NCBI GenBank assembly: GCA_949511625.1
Contig: CATFEX010000012.1
Span: 7,795 to 71,794, forward strand
Source of the DNA: UBA11891 sp003533785
GTDB taxonomy: Bacteria > Bacteroidota > Bacteroidia > Flavobacteriales > Flavobacteriaceae
DNA length: 64,000 nt
Direction of reading: 5' to 3'
Positions 18,019 to 26,871 of this stretch are shown here, piece after piece. Numbering within the stretch: position 1 is the stretch's first letter; every line of letters starts with the position of its first letter. The notes beneath the pieces were generated by a model. It had not been told where the DNA came from and did no database searches. It saw nothing but the letters and a program-made list of their open reading frames with translations. Position numbers and translations under genes: made by a program.

Positions 18019-18057
18019 CTAAAGTTGTATTACATTCAATGTGGGAATTATCAACAT
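18019..18057 (-). CDS. candidate BCAA leader peptide of the ilv operon
   Basis: A 12-codon ORF on the minus strand, MLIIPTLNVIQL followed by TAG, 48 bases upstream of ilvD. Seven of twelve residues are Leu, Ile or Val, and one is Thr, the isoleucine precursor. This resembles the leader peptides used for attenuation of ilv operons in enterobacteria (established knowledge for that group, inference here). I could not find a clear terminator hairpin with a U-run between its stop and ilvD, so the mechanism is open and chance cannot be excluded for so short an ORF. Confidence 0.4.
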   Translation of the reverse strand: MLIIPTLNVIQL

Positions 18058-18082
18058 AACTAATTGAAAAAGAATGGATTGA

Positions 18083-18090
18083 TAAATATA
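18083..18090 (-). promoter_or_regulatory. possible ilv promoter -7 element (imperfect)
   Basis: TATATTTA on the minus strand differs from TAnnTTTG only in the last base and lies 25 bases before the candidate leader ATG at 18057. A perfect TAATTTTG exists farther upstream at 18160-18153. Neither has a convincing TTTG -33 partner, so which one drives the operon is undecided. Confidence 0.3.
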
Positions 18091-18152
18091 TTTTCACACA
18101 GTCAATCTGCAGGAAAAAAACAACTTCCCCTGCTCCTGTTTTAATTAAATAA

Positions 18153-18160
18153 CAAAATTA
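18153..18160 (-). promoter_or_regulatory. possible ilv promoter -7 element (exact match)
   Basis: TAATTTTG on the minus strand is an exact TAnnTTTG match, about 180 bases upstream of ilvD and about 95 upstream of the candidate leader ORF. If used, the operon has a long 5' leader suited to attenuation. No -33 TTTG is seen 19-21 bases upstream. Confidence 0.35.
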
Positions 18161-18204
18161 GACACATTTTCCCAGAGTTGGCGATATTTGTTTAAAAATT
18201 GGAA

Positions 18205-18930
18205 ATGAAAAAGCGAAGTGTTACTGATGCCATTCGCCACAGAAGATCGGTTCGTATTCAAAGCGATCGACCCATTGAAGCTCCTTTGGTAAAAGCCTGT
18301 ATTGAGAATGCCACCTTAGCCCCCAATAGTAGTAACATGCAATTATGGGAATTCTATCACATCACGAGTGCGACTGCTAAAAAAGAAATACGCGCAGCCT
18401 GCTTCAATCAATCGGCAGCCAAAACAGCCCAACAATTGGTGATCCCTGTCGTGCGAATGGACCTGTGGGAAACCCGATTGAAAGCCCTAAAACAAAATTT
18501 GATCGACCAATTTGAATCGGCCGAAGAAAGAAACTCTGAAAAAGAAGCCAAAGCCCTCGCTTATTTGGAAAAAGACCTACCCAAAGTGTACCAAAAAAAA
18601 TCATGGTGGACGACTCGAAAAGAACAAAAAGAAGTCGTGAAAAAAGGGAAATCGAAAGCCGTTTATCGAGAAATAGGTGCTGAAAATTTGCGAATCATAG
18701 GGCATAAAAGCGTAGCCTTGGCGGCACAAAATTTTATGGTCAGTATGGCCGAAATAGGTTATGACACCTGTCCCATGGAAGGTTTTGATTCCGAACGGAT
18801 AAAAGAACATTTGGCCCTTCCACCTGAGGCAGAAATTTCTATGGTTATCGGTTGTGGAATCCGCGCCGAAAATGGTATTTATGGCCCTCAATTTCGACTG
18901 CCCTTGGAAAAAGTCTATTTCGAAAAATAA
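18205..18930 (+). CDS. nitroreductase-family protein
   Basis: 241-residue FMN-type nitroreductase-fold protein. The N-terminal MKKRSVTDAIRHRRSVRIQSD and APNSSNMQLWEF match the FMN phosphate-binding and dimer-interface segments of the family, and the C-terminal GYDTCPMEGFDSERI plus VIGCGIRAENG match the usual end. A charged insertion (about residues 95-155, rich in Lys and Glu) separates the halves. The ATG at 18205 is preferred over a TTG two codons earlier because the family begins with this segment. Substrate unknown. The gene converges on pxpC with 3 bases between stops. Confidence 0.8.
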   Translation: MKKRSVTDAIRHRRSVRIQSDRPIEAPLVKACIENATLAPNSSNMQLWEFYHITSATAKKEIRAACFNQSAAKTAQQLVIPVVRMDLWETRLKALKQNLIDQFESAEERNSEKEAKALAYLEKDLPKVYQKKSWWTTRKEQKEVVKKGKSKAVYREIGAENLRIIGHKSVALAAQNFMVSMAEIGYDTCPMEGFDSERIKEHLALPPEAEISMVIGCGIRAENGIYGPQFRLPLEKVYFEK

Positions 18931-18933
18931 GCC

Positions 18934-19794
18934 TCACTCCACAAAATTCAATTTAAAGGGAGTCCCAGTTGTCTGCTGGGCCAGAAAATTCATTTCCTGT
19001 TGATCTAAAGACAGAACCCTTAGGTAGCCCCCAGTCACTTGGCCGTCAGCCATGGCCACGGTCAATCCTCCTGCGGTAGTCAGTTGAATCGTGCCCGGGG
19101 GAATCACCCCACTCAACGGCTGAAAGTCTAAAGCACTCACAGAGCCTTCCAAACGATAACCCATTCGGTTGTTGCTCCCTATTACAAATTGCGTTTTTTT
19201 TAATTCACTTTGCAGTTTTAGGGGACATTGATCCCAATCGATCCCTGGCCGTACCCGGAGAAACTTACGTTCTTCTAATGAATCGGCCTCCTCTTGATTC
19301 TTAGCAAGCAAGGGATCGGGGAAGGACAGACTGGAAACAAATGGCAATTGATCTCCTTTTTCCAAGCGTCCACTGGGCGTAATAGGTGCAAATTGAGACG
19401 CACTCCCCAGATACTTTCGGCATTGCAAGCCACCCAAAAAGGACAGGTAGGCTCGGGCTCCTTTTTCTATTTTTCCGATTCGAAGTAGATCGCCCAAGTC
19501 ACACAGAAAAGGAAGGCCCATCGGTTGCTCCTTGTCATTGTGAAATAAAGAAAGAGGCGCACCACTCGCCGCCACCCATACAGGATCATTGAAGAGAAGT
19601 GTGGGGCCCGATAGGGTAATTTCCAAACTCGCCAAAGCAGGGACATTTCCTACGATCCGATTCGCAAGATTAAAACTGGCCCTGTCCATGGGACCAGATA
19701 AGGGGACTCCCTTGGAACGCCAGCCCGGTCGGCCACAATCCTGTATACTGGTATAAAAACCCGATTCAATGACTTTACAATACGATTTTTTCAT
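18934..19794 (-). CDS. pxpC: 5-oxoprolinase subunit C (biotin-dependent carboxylase-like)
   Basis: KipA/PxpC-family subunit that, with PxpB and PxpA, hydrolyses 5-oxoproline (pyroglutamate) to glutamate with ATP. The 286-residue protein shows the AHS2-domain landmarks: an N-terminal GFYTSIQDCGRPGWRSKGVPLSGPMD-type segment (residues about 11-36), NRMGYRLEG, and the C-terminal PLSGVIPPGTIQL and MADGQVTGGYLRV. It overlaps the pxpB 3' end by 20 bases on the same strand, typical of coupled subunits. Confidence 0.9.
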   Translation of the reverse strand: MKKSYCKVIESGFYTSIQDCGRPGWRSKGVPLSGPMDRASFNLANRIVGNVPALASLEITLSGPTLLFNDPVWVAASGAPLSLFHNDKEQPMGLPFLCDLGDLLRIGKIEKGARAYLSFLGGLQCRKYLGSASQFAPITPSGRLEKGDQLPFVSSLSFPDPLLAKNQEEADSLEERKFLRVRPGIDWDQCPLKLQSELKKTQFVIGSNNRMGYRLEGSVSALDFQPLSGVIPPGTIQLTTAGGLTVAMADGQVTGGYLRVLSLDQQEMNFLAQQTTGTPFKLNFVE

Positions 19795-20497
19795 CTTGGT
19801 AATTCGGTATGTACCTTGGCTTGGTCTTTAGTTTTTTATAGGTGTGAGCATCCACTTCTTTCCATTGAATCGTATCGCCTGGCTCCAAAAGAAAAATGGG
19901 TTTGCGGTTGCGATCAAAGAGAGAAACAGGGCTAAGCCCGATGATCTGCCAGCCCCCAGGACTGTTCTGTGGGTAGATGCCTACATAGCGTTCTCCAACA
20001 GCCACTGCTCCCACGGGAACTTCCAGTGCGGGTTTTTCCTTCCGTGGTAAGTGAAGCGAGGACGGCAAGCCTTGTAAATAGACAAAGCCCGGTTGGAAGC
20101 CATAGAATTGCACCTTGAGAATATGACTGAGAAAAGCTTCCCAATAAGCAGCAATCGCTTGGGTATCTCCCTTGAAATAATCCTCCAAATCATGACTCGT
20201 TTCCGCGCTTTTGTAGAATGGAAATTCCCACTTTTTATAGGAAAATACGGAACGTTGGGCAGTGGCAGCCCAGGTTTTTTCTAAAGCAGTTTTCAAATCA
20301 TCATCGGTGACCTCTTTGTTAAGTAAAATCAAAAAACCACGAGGCTCGGTAATGGTCTCATTCAAAACTTTGCTCAGGCTATCTTTCAGTGCAAGCACCC
20401 AGGCTTGCAATTGCAACATCTGCTCTTGCCTATCCACCGGTGTTTCCAAATGGACAAAATATTGTTTGGCGTTTGAAAAATGGAGTGTGTATCTCAT
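19775..20497 (-). CDS. pxpB: 5-oxoprolinase subunit B
   Basis: KipI/PxpB-family (AHS1 domain) protein, 240 residues. The family signature is clear in the C-terminal half: FYGFQPGFVYLQGLP, LHLPRKEKPALEVPVGAVAVG and GIYPQNSPGGWQIIG, which include the conserved catalytic-site histidine and glycine loop of the AHS1 fold. It overlaps pxpA by 4 bases (ATGA) and pxpC by 20 bases, so the three subunits are translationally coupled in the order A-B-C. Confidence 0.9.
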   Translation of the reverse strand: MRYTLHFSNAKQYFVHLETPVDRQEQMLQLQAWVLALKDSLSKVLNETITEPRGFLILLNKEVTDDDLKTALEKTWAATAQRSVFSYKKWEFPFYKSAETSHDLEDYFKGDTQAIAAYWEAFLSHILKVQFYGFQPGFVYLQGLPSSLHLPRKEKPALEVPVGAVAVGERYVGIYPQNSPGGWQIIGLSPVSLFDRNRKPIFLLEPGDTIQWKEVDAHTYKKLKTKPRYIPNYQDEKIVL

Positions 20498-21198
20498 CTG
20501 AGTGCCATTTGAGCCAGGACTTGAGCGTGCTGTAAGGCCTGCGGTGTGTCACTGTGTAAACAGACTGTTTGACAATGTCGAATTAGAGTTTGGCCCGTAT
20601 CGGTTACTGCCTCCCCTTTACAAAGGCTTTCGTATTGTGCCACTATCGCCTCCGTAGTCGTTAGTACTGCAGCGGGCTGAGAGCGAGACAGCAATGCTCC
20701 CGAATCGATATAGCGGCGGTCTACAAACCCTTCCTCCCAAACAGAAAATCCCGCTTTTTGAAGCTGTTTCACCCAGGGGCTCCCTGCTAGGGCATAAACA
20801 ATTCCTGAAAAAGATAGGTTTTGCAAGACTTCGATTACTTGTTCTCCCAGTTCACTATTATTAGCTAGGTCATTGTACAATGCGCCGTGCGGCTTTACAT
20901 GATGCCATGCGGCGCCTACCATGTCCAAGCTATTTTGAAACAAGCGGAGTTGGCTAAAAAGGGCTCTTTGCAAATTGGCCTTTGAAAGAGAAAGCGATCG
21001 CCGGCCAAAATGTTCTCGATCGGGATAGGACGGATGTGCCCCGATATGAACCCCTTCTGCCAAGGCCCATTGCATCACTTGCAGAAGCAGCTCAGGAGAA
21101 CCAGCATGGCCACCACAGGCAATATTGCAGGAGTCTACCCAACGCAATAATTCCCGGTCCCAGGCACCGCCCTCCCCCAAATCCACGTTTCTATCCAT
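20494..21198 (-). CDS. pxpA: 5-oxoprolinase subunit A (LamB/YcsF family)
   Basis: LamB/YcsF-family subunit of ATP-dependent 5-oxoprolinase. The start chosen is the ATG at 21198, giving MDRNVDLGEGGAWDRELL and 234 residues; a longer frame upstream to 21336 adds a non-conserved stretch. Family features are NVDLGEG (usually NCDLGE), SCNIACGGHAG, GAHPSYPDREHFGRR and HVKPHGALYNDL. First gene of pxpA-pxpB-pxpC. From family knowledge the enzyme recycles the spontaneous damage product 5-oxoproline. Confidence 0.9.
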   Translation of the reverse strand: MDRNVDLGEGGAWDRELLRWVDSCNIACGGHAGSPELLLQVMQWALAEGVHIGAHPSYPDREHFGRRSLSLSKANLQRALFSQLRLFQNSLDMVGAAWHHVKPHGALYNDLANNSELGEQVIEVLQNLSFSGIVYALAGSPWVKQLQKAGFSVWEEGFVDRRYIDSGALLSRSQPAAVLTTTEAIVAQYESLCKGEAVTDTGQTLIRHCQTVCLHSDTPQALQHAQVLAQMALR

Positions 21199-21422
21199 AA
21201 AAACCACAAGATAGAAGGAATTTCTTTTTTTAAGAGGGAACCAAAAAGTAAAATTTGGTTTAATACAATAGACAAGGTTTCTTTTTGGGATGTTAACCAT
21301 TGAGGCTATATAATTCAAACAAGCGTTTACCTTCAATTGATGGTGGCTCCACGGCTTTCAGCATCGCAGCAGTTTGGGGATTTCCTTTTTTCAGTATCTT
21401 CCTATACCCAAATTGCAACCCC

Positions 21423-21818
21423 ATGAAATACTTTCTACTATCCCTTTTGCTGGTGGGTCCACTCAGCGCACAGATTCGCAGCGAACGCCATCTCTTCCAC
21501 ACGCGCTATTATGAAGGAGACCGTCAGCTTAGCCCTGCCCAACTGCGACAGCGATTGGAAAGCAATCCATCCAGCGTACAATGGGCCCAGCAAGCCCGTC
21601 GCCAACTGCGCCCTGCCCGATGGCTCCAAGGCGCTGGGACCTTGGTCTTGGGCGTGCAAACCGCCCACTGGGTGAGCAACGGCAACACCCCCAAATGGCA
21701 ATGGTCCCTCCCGGCCCTAGGGACGTTGGGCTTTAGTATTTCACTCGAAAGAAAAGGCCGAATGAAACAGCAACAAGCCCTGCAGCGGTTTAATCAACAA
21801 TTCAAGAACAAAGAATGA
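21423..21818 (+). CDS. small exported hypothetical protein, GC-rich
   Basis: 131-residue ORF from the ATG at 21423, beginning MKYFLLSLLLVGPLSAQ, a convincing signal peptide with a likely cleavage after AQ. A frame extension to 21300 has no coding character. The mature part is rich in Gln and Arg (RQLRPARWLQ), with two hydrophobic stretches (GTLVLGVQTAHWV, SLPALGTLGFSI) that may anchor it in a membrane. The coding sequence is visibly richer in G+C than most of the window. It is the only plus-strand gene between minus-strand pxpA and the Nramp gene. No family recognised. Confidence 0.6.
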   Translation: MKYFLLSLLLVGPLSAQIRSERHLFHTRYYEGDRQLSPAQLRQRLESNPSSVQWAQQARRQLRPARWLQGAGTLVLGVQTAHWVSNGNTPKWQWSLPALGTLGFSISLERKGRMKQQQALQRFNQQFKNKE

Positions 21819-21915
21819 CCAATTTACACCCTACCCTCAATAGTAAATGCTAAGTGTGCCTGGTAGTATGCGTTGCGACCGATTGTTGGTATTGTTTGGT
21901 GCTAATTTTTAAAGT

Positions 21916-21938
21916 AAAAACACCCGAAGGTGTTTTTT
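21916..21938. terminator. bidirectional rho-independent terminator
   Basis: A perfect 9-base-pair hairpin, AAAAACACC-CGAA-GGTGTTTTT, with a T-run on the plus side (TTTTTT) and the matching A-run giving a U-tract on the minus side. It sits between the plus-strand small exported gene and the minus-strand Nramp gene and can end both transcripts. Confidence 0.8.
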
Positions 21939-22030
21939 ATTAGAGCAACCACAATTCTTAGACATTACCTAGCTTTCCCGCCTAAAGCGAAATCACCCCA
22001 GCAGAACCAACCCTTTTTGTCAGGGCTTTC

Positions 22031-23206
22031 TCACAACTGGGTCAACGTCTTGAATGCCAAACCCACAAAGACAAGAAATATGCCCCCCAAAAGAAATCGT
22101 AGGATCCAAGTACCTTTGGTTTTTCTCACCAAATAGAGTAAGAATAAAGCGATAAAAGGCAACAACAGGGCATTGGCGATTTGTGCCCATTGAATGAGTT
22201 GAGTGGGGGGCAGCTCTAAGCTGAGGGATGCCAAACCAAAACCAAGCACGCCCAGAGCCACCCCTTTGGTTTTCCTTGAAACGGAGGACCAACCCAGGGT
22301 CTCCTGCACGACAAAACCCGCTGCCAGGGGCGCTGTGAGTGCCGAGCTGAAGCCCGCAGCAAAGAGTCCAAATCCGATGAGATACTGAGCGACTTCCCCG
22401 TAGAGTGGCACTAGGGCTTGTCCCAAATCCGCTGCCGTGCGCAACTCTCTATTTCCCACCGCTGAGGCGGCTATCACAATACTCAAGGAGATGCAACCGC
22501 CCAGTACAATTGAGATCAAGGTGTCTTTTTTAAGGGCAGCCAAGCTGCTGAAGGTGGCTCTCTTTTTTACCAAAGCGGCATGCAGGAAAAGATTGTAGGG
22601 AACGATCGTGGTTCCCACTAGGGCCAGCATCGTCCACAAAGAGTCTTCTGGGATTATTGGATAAAACAGCCCAGAGAGCAGCGCTTCCATCGACGGACGC
22701 ACCCAGAAAGCAGTGATCACAAAGGAGAGGCTCATCAAGAGCACCACTGCAAACAGTAGATTTTTGATCCACCGGGGCTTCCCAAACCACAACACAATCG
22801 CCAACCCCAAACCCACCCCGCTTAGTGAAAGGGTTTTATAAAGTCCTGTAGCAAGGAACTCAGCTGGAAAAAAGGGAGTCAAGCCCAGCAAAGCTCCCGA
22901 TACATTTCCTGCTTCATAGGCGGCATTACCCATAAAAATTGCCCAAACAATCCAGCCCAGTAGAATATTGCGAAGCCCCATACTGGGGGTATGGCTATGC
23001 ACCAGTTCCACCAAGCCCTGCCCTGTTTCCCAACTCAAGCGTGCCACCAGAGTTTGTAAAAACCCTGTGAGGACCAAGGAAAGCAATAGGGCCCAAAGCA
23101 AACTGAGTCCAAAACCTACTCCTGCTAAGCTACAAGCTGTTAAAGTACCCGGACCGATAAAGGCCGCTGTTATTAAGATACCGGGGCCAATACGAAAACG
23201 TGCCAT
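22031..23206 (-). CDS. Nramp-family divalent metal (or YcsG-like) transporter
   Basis: 391-residue membrane protein with about 11 transmembrane segments. The N-terminal GPGILITAAFIGPGTLTACSLAG corresponds to Nramp TM1, where classic Mn/Fe transporters carry DPGN. Here the loop reads FIGPGTLT, so the canonical metal-binding Asp and Asn are replaced. TM6 VGTTIVPYNLFLHAALV resembles the TM6 MPH region, with PYN in place of MPH. Such divergent Nramp members (B. subtilis YcsG type) accompany pxp genes in other bacteria, which fits the pxpABC cluster next door. Substrate is therefore uncertain. Confidence 0.8.
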   Translation of the reverse strand: MARFRIGPGILITAAFIGPGTLTACSLAGVGFGLSLLWALLLSLVLTGFLQTLVARLSWETGQGLVELVHSHTPSMGLRNILLGWIVWAIFMGNAAYEAGNVSGALLGLTPFFPAEFLATGLYKTLSLSGVGLGLAIVLWFGKPRWIKNLLFAVVLLMSLSFVITAFWVRPSMEALLSGLFYPIIPEDSLWTMLALVGTTIVPYNLFLHAALVKKRATFSSLAALKKDTLISIVLGGCISLSIVIAASAVGNRELRTAADLGQALVPLYGEVAQYLIGFGLFAAGFSSALTAPLAAGFVVQETLGWSSVSRKTKGVALGVLGFGLASLSLELPPTQLIQWAQIANALLLPFIALFLLYLVRKTKGTWILRFLLGGIFLVFVGLAFKTLTQL

Positions 23207-23239
23207 AGGCGTATTTTTTACTTCATCAAAGTAGCTAAA

Positions 23240-24769
23240 TTATCCCAACCAACCGTCCCGATCCAAACTGCGGTATTGAATGGCTTCGGCAATATGGTCG
23301 GTGTGAAGCTGAGTGGCTCTCTCCAAATCGGCCAAGGTACGGGCTACCTTGAGGATCCGGTCATAGGCTCGAGCTGAGAGTCCCAAGCGCTCCATGGCTT
23401 CTTTTAATAAGGCAGTGGAGGATGCGTGTAAGACACAATGCTTTCGGATTTGGCGTGCACTCATTTGGGCATTGTAATGGATGCTTTGATAGATTTGAAA
23501 GCGATCTGTTTGAATGGCTCTTGCTGCGTTTACACGCGCTCGAATGCATTCGGAAGATTCGCCTTTATCTGCGGCGGATAGTTTGTCAAAAGGCACGGGT
23601 TCTACTTCAATATGCAGGTCTATTCGATCCAACAAGGGTCCCGATATTTTTCCTAAATAACGCTGCATTTCTTGCGGGCTATTGCTCCCTTTTTCTGTGG
23701 CAAAATATCCCGAAGGACTTGGGTTCATGCTAGCTACTAACATAAAAGAACTAGGATAGGTGACAGTGAATTTTGCCCGAGAGATGGTCACTTCACGGTC
23801 TTCCAAGGGTTGTCGCATCACTTCCAAAACGGAACGCTTAAACTCGGGCAATTCGTCCAAAAACAACACCCCGTTGTGCGCCAAAGAAATCTCCCCAGGT
23901 TGGGGATATTGGCCCCCACCCACCAGAGCCACATCCGAGATGGTGTGGTGAGGTGCTCGAAAGGGTCGCAGACTGATTAATCCCTGTTGGGTGTTTCGTC
24001 CCACAACGGAATGGATTTTTGTGGTTTCCAATGCCTCTTTTAAAGTCATGGGTGGCAAGATAGAAGGCAGCCGCTTGGCCAGCATAGTTTTTCCAGCCCC
24101 AGGGGGTCCAATCAGGATAATATTGTGACCGCCGGCCGCTGCTATTTCCATACATCGCTTCACTGTTTCTTGCCCACGTACGTCAGAAAAATCGTATTCC
24201 GGGTATTTGAGTTGCTGTGCAAATTGGGTACGCGTATCAATGCGTAAGGGGGCTAGGGGTTTTGTCCCTTTAAGAAAATCAACAACCTCACGAAGATGGG
24301 TCACCCCATAAACGTTGAGTCGGTTTACGATTCCGGCTTCGGCTGCATTTTGCTTGGGAAGGATAAAGCCTTTCAGGCCCGCTTGTTGGGCGTAAATGGC
24401 CATGGGCAGGGCTCCTCTAATCGGACGAATGCTCCCATCGAGTGCCAGTTCCCCCATGATCAGATAATCGGCTAGCTCTTCATCAGGAAGTTGACCCGAA
24501 GCGCCTAGGATTCCTACCGCCAAAGTCAAATCGTAAGCCGATCCTTCTTTGCGTTGATCGGCTGGGGCCATGTTGATTGTGATTTTTTTACCTGGAAACT
24601 TAAATCGGTTATTTTGGAAAGCAGCAGCGATCCGGTAGTTGCTTTCTCGTACGGCATTGTCGGGCAAGCCGACCAAGTGATAGCCGATACCAGTGTCAAT
24701 ATTAACTTCGATAGTGATGGGTTGAGCTTCTACGCCCAAAACGGCGGCGCCGTGGAGTTGAACCAGCAT
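23240..24769 (-). CDS. comM: ComM-like Mg-chelatase-family AAA+ ATPase
   Basis: 509-residue YifB/ComM protein. The N-terminal ChlI-like domain (residues 1-170; VEVNIDTG-type start, NMAPADQRKEGSAYDLTLAVG) is followed by an AAA+ domain with Walker A GPPGAGKTMLAKRLP near residue 220 and Walker B GVLFLDELPEF, and a C-terminal Mg_chelatase_C domain (LGLSARAYDRILKVARTLADL). In Vibrio, ComM is a hexameric helicase that aids branch migration during natural transformation; a similar DNA role is the best inference here. It lies 53 bases downstream of the TonB receptor gene. Confidence 0.9.
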   Translation of the reverse strand: MLVQLHGAAVLGVEAQPITIEVNIDTGIGYHLVGLPDNAVRESNYRIAAAFQNNRFKFPGKKITINMAPADQRKEGSAYDLTLAVGILGASGQLPDEELADYLIMGELALDGSIRPIRGALPMAIYAQQAGLKGFILPKQNAAEAGIVNRLNVYGVTHLREVVDFLKGTKPLAPLRIDTRTQFAQQLKYPEYDFSDVRGQETVKRCMEIAAAGGHNIILIGPPGAGKTMLAKRLPSILPPMTLKEALETTKIHSVVGRNTQQGLISLRPFRAPHHTISDVALVGGGQYPQPGEISLAHNGVLFLDELPEFKRSVLEVMRQPLEDREVTISRAKFTVTYPSSFMLVASMNPSPSGYFATEKGSNSPQEMQRYLGKISGPLLDRIDLHIEVEPVPFDKLSAADKGESSECIRARVNAARAIQTDRFQIYQSIHYNAQMSARQIRKHCVLHASSTALLKEAMERLGLSARAYDRILKVARTLADLERATQLHTDHIAEAIQYRSLDRDGWLG

Positions 24770-24822
24770 AAATAAGTATTGGGTGACTTAAATATATAAA
24801 GTTTCCTAAAAAGGAATAAACC

Positions 24823-26871
24823 TTAAATGCTTAGTCGCAGCCCCCCGTATAAAAAACGTCCAGGAGCGGGTTCATAAAAACGATTCCCAAAGGCATTTAG
24901 TCGGAGGTTGTCTGAATAGCGAGCATCAGTGAGGTTTTGTACTCCAAAAAACAACTGGGCTTGCGGCCAAATGGGTAAGGGTAAGGCGGCATCTATATGC
25001 CAAAGGCTCACTGCAGCTTCCATGGCTGAATTGGCATCGTTAGCATAGATTTTTCCACGATGAGCAGTAGAAATCCGAAGGCTCACCCCTTGAGGTACTT
25101 GATACAGCAGTTGCCCTTGCAATAGCTGCTGCGGTATGCCAGGCAATCGATTGTCAGAATAGTCGGCATTGGAGGTTTGGTAGTTGCTGTATTGAAAGTC
25201 GGAATAGGTGTAGTTGAATTGAAATTGCCAGCGGTTTGCCCAGCGAACTTGGTAGTGACTTTCTATCCCACGCCGAAAAGAACGCCCTGCATTACGGTAG
25301 AAATTTCGCCCTGGAAAAGCGGCTTCCTCATAGGGAACCAATTCATTGCGACTATTTACATAGTAGAAACTCAATGAAAATTGCTGTTGGGTTTGGCGCC
25401 ATTCATACCCCAACTCATAGGTCTGGGCTTCCTGCGGTTTAAGCTGGCTGTTGAAGCCTCCTTGACCTGTAGGATTGGCGGAAAGCTCACTGAGTACGGG
25501 CGTTTCGTAACTACTTGCAGTATTGATAAATAAATGGTGCTTCGAATGCAAAGAATAGTTGATCCCAAAGCTATAATTCCAGGCTGGCAACAGCAGGGCA
25601 TCTGAGTCTGCCCCGTCAGAGAGGAATCGGTCGTCTACTGCCAAGCGATTGCGGTCGTAGCGGAGTCCTCCCAAAAGGGTCCATGCTTTCCATTGCAGGT
25701 CATTGAGCAGCGAAATTCCTCCATGTGAAAATTGTTCTTTTTGGTCTAAGGTCGCCTCACCCACAGCCCCACTCAAATTCACAAAGCGACGGCGCAGATC
25801 GTTTTGTTGTGCACCTTCTATTCCCAGACGAAGCCTGTTTTTTGTGGTATTACCTTCTGAAGTATGCTGAATGCTTCCTCCAAAACCAGCATAGTTTCTC
25901 GTCAAATCTATGACACCACCATTGCCGAAAGGCAAGCGTCCAAAAAAATCCCGATGGGAATAGAACCCGTAGCTAGTAAAGCGCCATTGGTTATGTGTGG
26001 CTTCCCAAGAAGCCCCTAATTTCAATTGGTCTACGCTTTCTCCGGCTTGGAAGTCCACATTGCGCTGTCGGGCTTGTCGGCGATTCATTTGCACAGCTTC
26101 CTCTGTGATCCCCCCTGGGTCTTTGGCTTCGGGACTGTGGGCATAATTAACCAAAAAAGTAAGCTGACTCTCTGGCTTGAGTTGGTGCTTCACTTTGAGG
26201 TTGAAACCCAAGTTTTCAAATTGGCTGTAGTCGCGGTAGCCTTCCTGTTTCATCTGCCCCAAATAACCCATCACTAGCGTTTTCGTGGCTTGGTAGGATC
26301 CTTGTAGTTGGATGTTCTGAAAACCAAAACTCCCAAAAGACAGTGAGGGTTTGAGACTATTGGATTCCAAACGATCTAAGGTCGTGATTGCAATAACGCC
26401 CCCAGAAGCATTGCCATAGAGGCTTGCAGCACCTCCTCGTATCAATTCAATTTTATCGATTAGCCCTAGATTGAGATTATCCACTTGGCCTTGTCCGTCG
26501 GGGGTGGTTTCGGGAATACCGTCCACCACCAGTTTGATGCCTCGAATTCCAAAAGCAGAGCGAGCGCCAAAACCCCGGATGGCTACGCGCAAATCTTGAG
26601 CAAAGTTATTGGCATTCAAACTAAAAACTCCTGGAAATTCTTGAAGGTATTCTGCCAAGCTTAGCTGTTGTCGTTGCCCTTGGGTGGAACTGAAGTTGCT
26701 TTGTGAAACAGAAAAAGGCAATCGCTGGGCTTTTTTTTGAATGTGAAAAGCGGAGACTGTGATACTGTCGAGCGCAATAGTCGTAGAGCTACTGGTCTGT
26801 CCCATCATCCCTAGAGGTACTAGGGCGATCCATATTATTCTTGAAATGCATCCCATCCTTGCTGAAGCCAT
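24823..26871 (-). CDS. TonB-dependent outer-membrane receptor
   Basis: 682-residue receptor. A signal peptide (core IIWIALVPLGMMGQ) is followed by a short linker, a plug domain (LAEYLQEFPGVFSLNANNFAQDLRVAIRGFGARSAFGIRG region, with a typical RGGAASLYGNASGGVI end), and a beta-barrel ending LYGGLRLSI with a terminal aromatic-alternating strand. It is not SusC-like, as there is no CarboxypepD_reg extension. The substrate is unknown; siderophore or metal-chelate uptake is common for this size. The start overlaps the dsbD 3' end by 37 bases; an alternative ATG at 26856 also overlaps. Third gene of tilS-dsbD-receptor. Confidence 0.88.
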   Translation of the reverse strand: MASARMGCISRIIWIALVPLGMMGQTSSSTTIALDSITVSAFHIQKKAQRLPFSVSQSNFSSTQGQRQQLSLAEYLQEFPGVFSLNANNFAQDLRVAIRGFGARSAFGIRGIKLVVDGIPETTPDGQGQVDNLNLGLIDKIELIRGGAASLYGNASGGVIAITTLDRLESNSLKPSLSFGSFGFQNIQLQGSYQATKTLVMGYLGQMKQEGYRDYSQFENLGFNLKVKHQLKPESQLTFLVNYAHSPEAKDPGGITEEAVQMNRRQARQRNVDFQAGESVDQLKLGASWEATHNQWRFTSYGFYSHRDFFGRLPFGNGGVIDLTRNYAGFGGSIQHTSEGNTTKNRLRLGIEGAQQNDLRRRFVNLSGAVGEATLDQKEQFSHGGISLLNDLQWKAWTLLGGLRYDRNRLAVDDRFLSDGADSDALLLPAWNYSFGINYSLHSKHHLFINTASSYETPVLSELSANPTGQGGFNSQLKPQEAQTYELGYEWRQTQQQFSLSFYYVNSRNELVPYEEAAFPGRNFYRNAGRSFRRGIESHYQVRWANRWQFQFNYTYSDFQYSNYQTSNADYSDNRLPGIPQQLLQGQLLYQVPQGVSLRISTAHRGKIYANDANSAMEAAVSLWHIDAALPLPIWPQAQLFFGVQNLTDARYSDNLRLNAFGNRFYEPAPGRFLYGGLRLSI

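Noticed and set aside
18140..18166. Short minus-strand ORF MCLILLFN upstream of ilvD
   Set aside because: It overlaps the exact TAATTTTG promoter element, so it would lie outside or at the very edge of the transcript; the later MLIIPTLNVIQL ORF is the better leader candidate.
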